From Pyrinomonadaceae bacterium (GTDB lineage Bacteria > Acidobacteriota > Blastocatellia > Pyrinomonadales > Pyrinomonadaceae), in assembly GCA_013813825.1 (NCBI GenBank), contig JACCRA010000189.1:1-6469 (forward strand): DNA of 6,469 nt, in the 5' to 3' direction. The position numbers and the translations under genes were made by a program. How positions within the stretch are numbered: the stretch's first letter is position 1; each line of letters starts with the position of its first letter. Under the pieces are notes generated by a model. The model was given only the letters and a program-made list of their open reading frames with translations, was not told the DNA's origin and ran no database searches. Shown here in pieces: positions 6,194 to 6,469 of this stretch.

Positions 6194-6226
6194 CGGGTAT
6201 TATGCAAATTATTTGCATAATACCCG
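6194..6226. promoter_or_regulatory. Perfect 33-bp palindrome, candidate ArgR operator
   Basis: The arm CGGGTATTATGCAAAT (6194-6209) is followed by a single central T (6210) and its exact reverse complement (6211-6226). The core TATGCAAAT/ATTTGCATA resembles the A/T-rich symmetric ARG box, but with TGCA in place of the classical TGAAT half-site and an odd-length centre. Its location between the divergent argR and argH genes, 19 nt from the argR start codon, fits an autoregulatory operator that could also control argH. Further ATGC-containing half-site-like words occur at 6226-6240. The minus-strand TATTAT at 6222-6217 inside it could serve as an argR -10 element, although no good -35 is visible. 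Binding by ArgR is inferred, not shown. Confidence 0.65.
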
Positions 6227-6240
6227 CATAGATGCATAAA
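6212..6240 (+). promoter_or_regulatory. Possible sigma-70-type promoter for argH
   Basis: TTTGCA (6212-6217) and CATAAA (6235-6240) each match four of six consensus bases and are separated by 17 nt. The -35 hexamer lies inside the right arm of the 33-bp palindrome, so a repressor bound there would block it. Transcription would start near 6247, giving a leader of roughly 95 nt before argH. This is a by-eye match in an AT-rich stretch, and other hexamers are possible. Confidence 0.35.
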
Positions 6241-6250
6241 CTATCAGACC

Positions 6251-6268
6251 AGTTGCATTAAAGCAACT
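6251..6268 (+). other. Short hairpin in the argH leader
   Basis: AGTTGC (6251-6256) and GCAACT (6263-6268) form a perfect 6-bp stem around the loop ATTAAA. If argH is transcribed from the candidate promoter at 6212-6240, this would lie at the very 5' end of the mRNA, where it could stabilise the message. It could equally be a second protein-binding dyad. There is no U-run, so it is not a terminator. Confidence 0.4.
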
Positions 6269-6342
6269 CTCCGGCGTAGAGCATTCACGAGATTTTCGGG
6301 AACGATCTCATCACGCCCGGTCACAAGCAGCATCGAGGAAAA

Positions 6343-6469
6343 ATGAACGACAGTAAAAATTTATGGGGCGGGCGCTTTACCGGGCGGGTGGACGAAGGGT
6401 TCGCCGCCTTTAACCGCTCATTTGCTTTTGATCGCCGGCTGTTCGCCGCCGACGTGTGCGCCAGCCGCG
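6343..6469 (+). CDS. argH: Argininosuccinate lyase, 5' part only
   Basis: The enzyme splits argininosuccinate into arginine and fumarate, the last step of the pathway. Only 42 codons are present before the right window edge. The N-terminus MNDSKNLWGGRFTGRVDEGF, followed by FNRSFAFDRRLFAADV, is the typical argininosuccinate lyase opening, in which LWGGRF and the FN-S--FD-RL pattern are characteristic. The ATG at 6343 is preceded by GAGGA (6335-6339) with a short spacer. The catalytic serine loop and histidine lie beyond the window. The gene is transcribed away from argR, with the palindromic operator between them, so both are probably under common ArgR control. Confidence 0.93.
   Translation, partial: MNDSKNLWGGRFTGRVDEGFAAFNRSFAFDRRLFAADVCASR

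Noticed and set aside
6175..6237. N-terminal extension of ArgR to 164 residues
   Set aside because: It would translate the palindromic operator; the standard ArgR N-terminus begins at the ATG at 6174.
6289..6309. GAGAT/ATCTC dyad before argH
   Set aside because: It has a 5-bp stem with an 11-nt loop and no supporting context, so it is likely chance.

Overview
This window is an arginine-biosynthesis locus from a GC-rich bacterium. The sequence does not name the organism. A standalone ArgR, an N-acetylornithine-type carbamoyltransferase instead of the usual ornithine enzyme, and intergenic spacers built of degenerate heptamer repeats are compatible with Acidobacteriota (Blastocatellia-like). 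That placement is an inference with low to moderate confidence.

Layout. Nearly everything is on the minus strand, so the arginine genes read from right to left: argR (6174-5743), argG (5560-4364), an unrecognised P-loop protein (4336-3242), argC (2964-1927), a standalone tRNA-binding-domain protein (1930-1553), argD (1556-363) and the 5' part of an argF'-type carbamoyltransferase (233 to the left edge). argH starts at 6343 and runs off the right edge on the plus strand, divergent from argR. A 49-codon gene for a small membrane protein (3035-3184, plus strand) sits between argC and the P-loop gene, so argC probably needs its own promoter or a readthrough transcript.

Intergenic regions. The argR/argH divergent region (6175-6342) holds a perfect 33-bp palindrome that is the best candidate ArgR operator, a plausible argH promoter and a short hairpin. 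The argR-argG spacer (5561-5742) and the argD-argF' spacer (234-362) are largely made of inverted arrays of 7-bp units. In the first, the array runs right up to the argG start codon, leaving no Shine-Dalgarno sequence. No gene-free stretch exceeds 300 bases.

How the genes work together. ArgC and ArgD turn N-acetylglutamyl phosphate into N-acetylornithine. The ArgF'-type enzyme would carbamoylate the acylated ornithine directly, giving acylcitrulline, which must then be deacylated before ArgG and ArgH convert citrulline to arginine. argB, an acetylglutamate-forming enzyme, the deacylase and carbamoyl-phosphate synthetase are not in the window. Two co-directional proteins have no obvious place in this pathway: the P-loop protein between argG and argC, and the tRNA-binding protein overlapped by argC and argD. 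They are the main novelty candidates.
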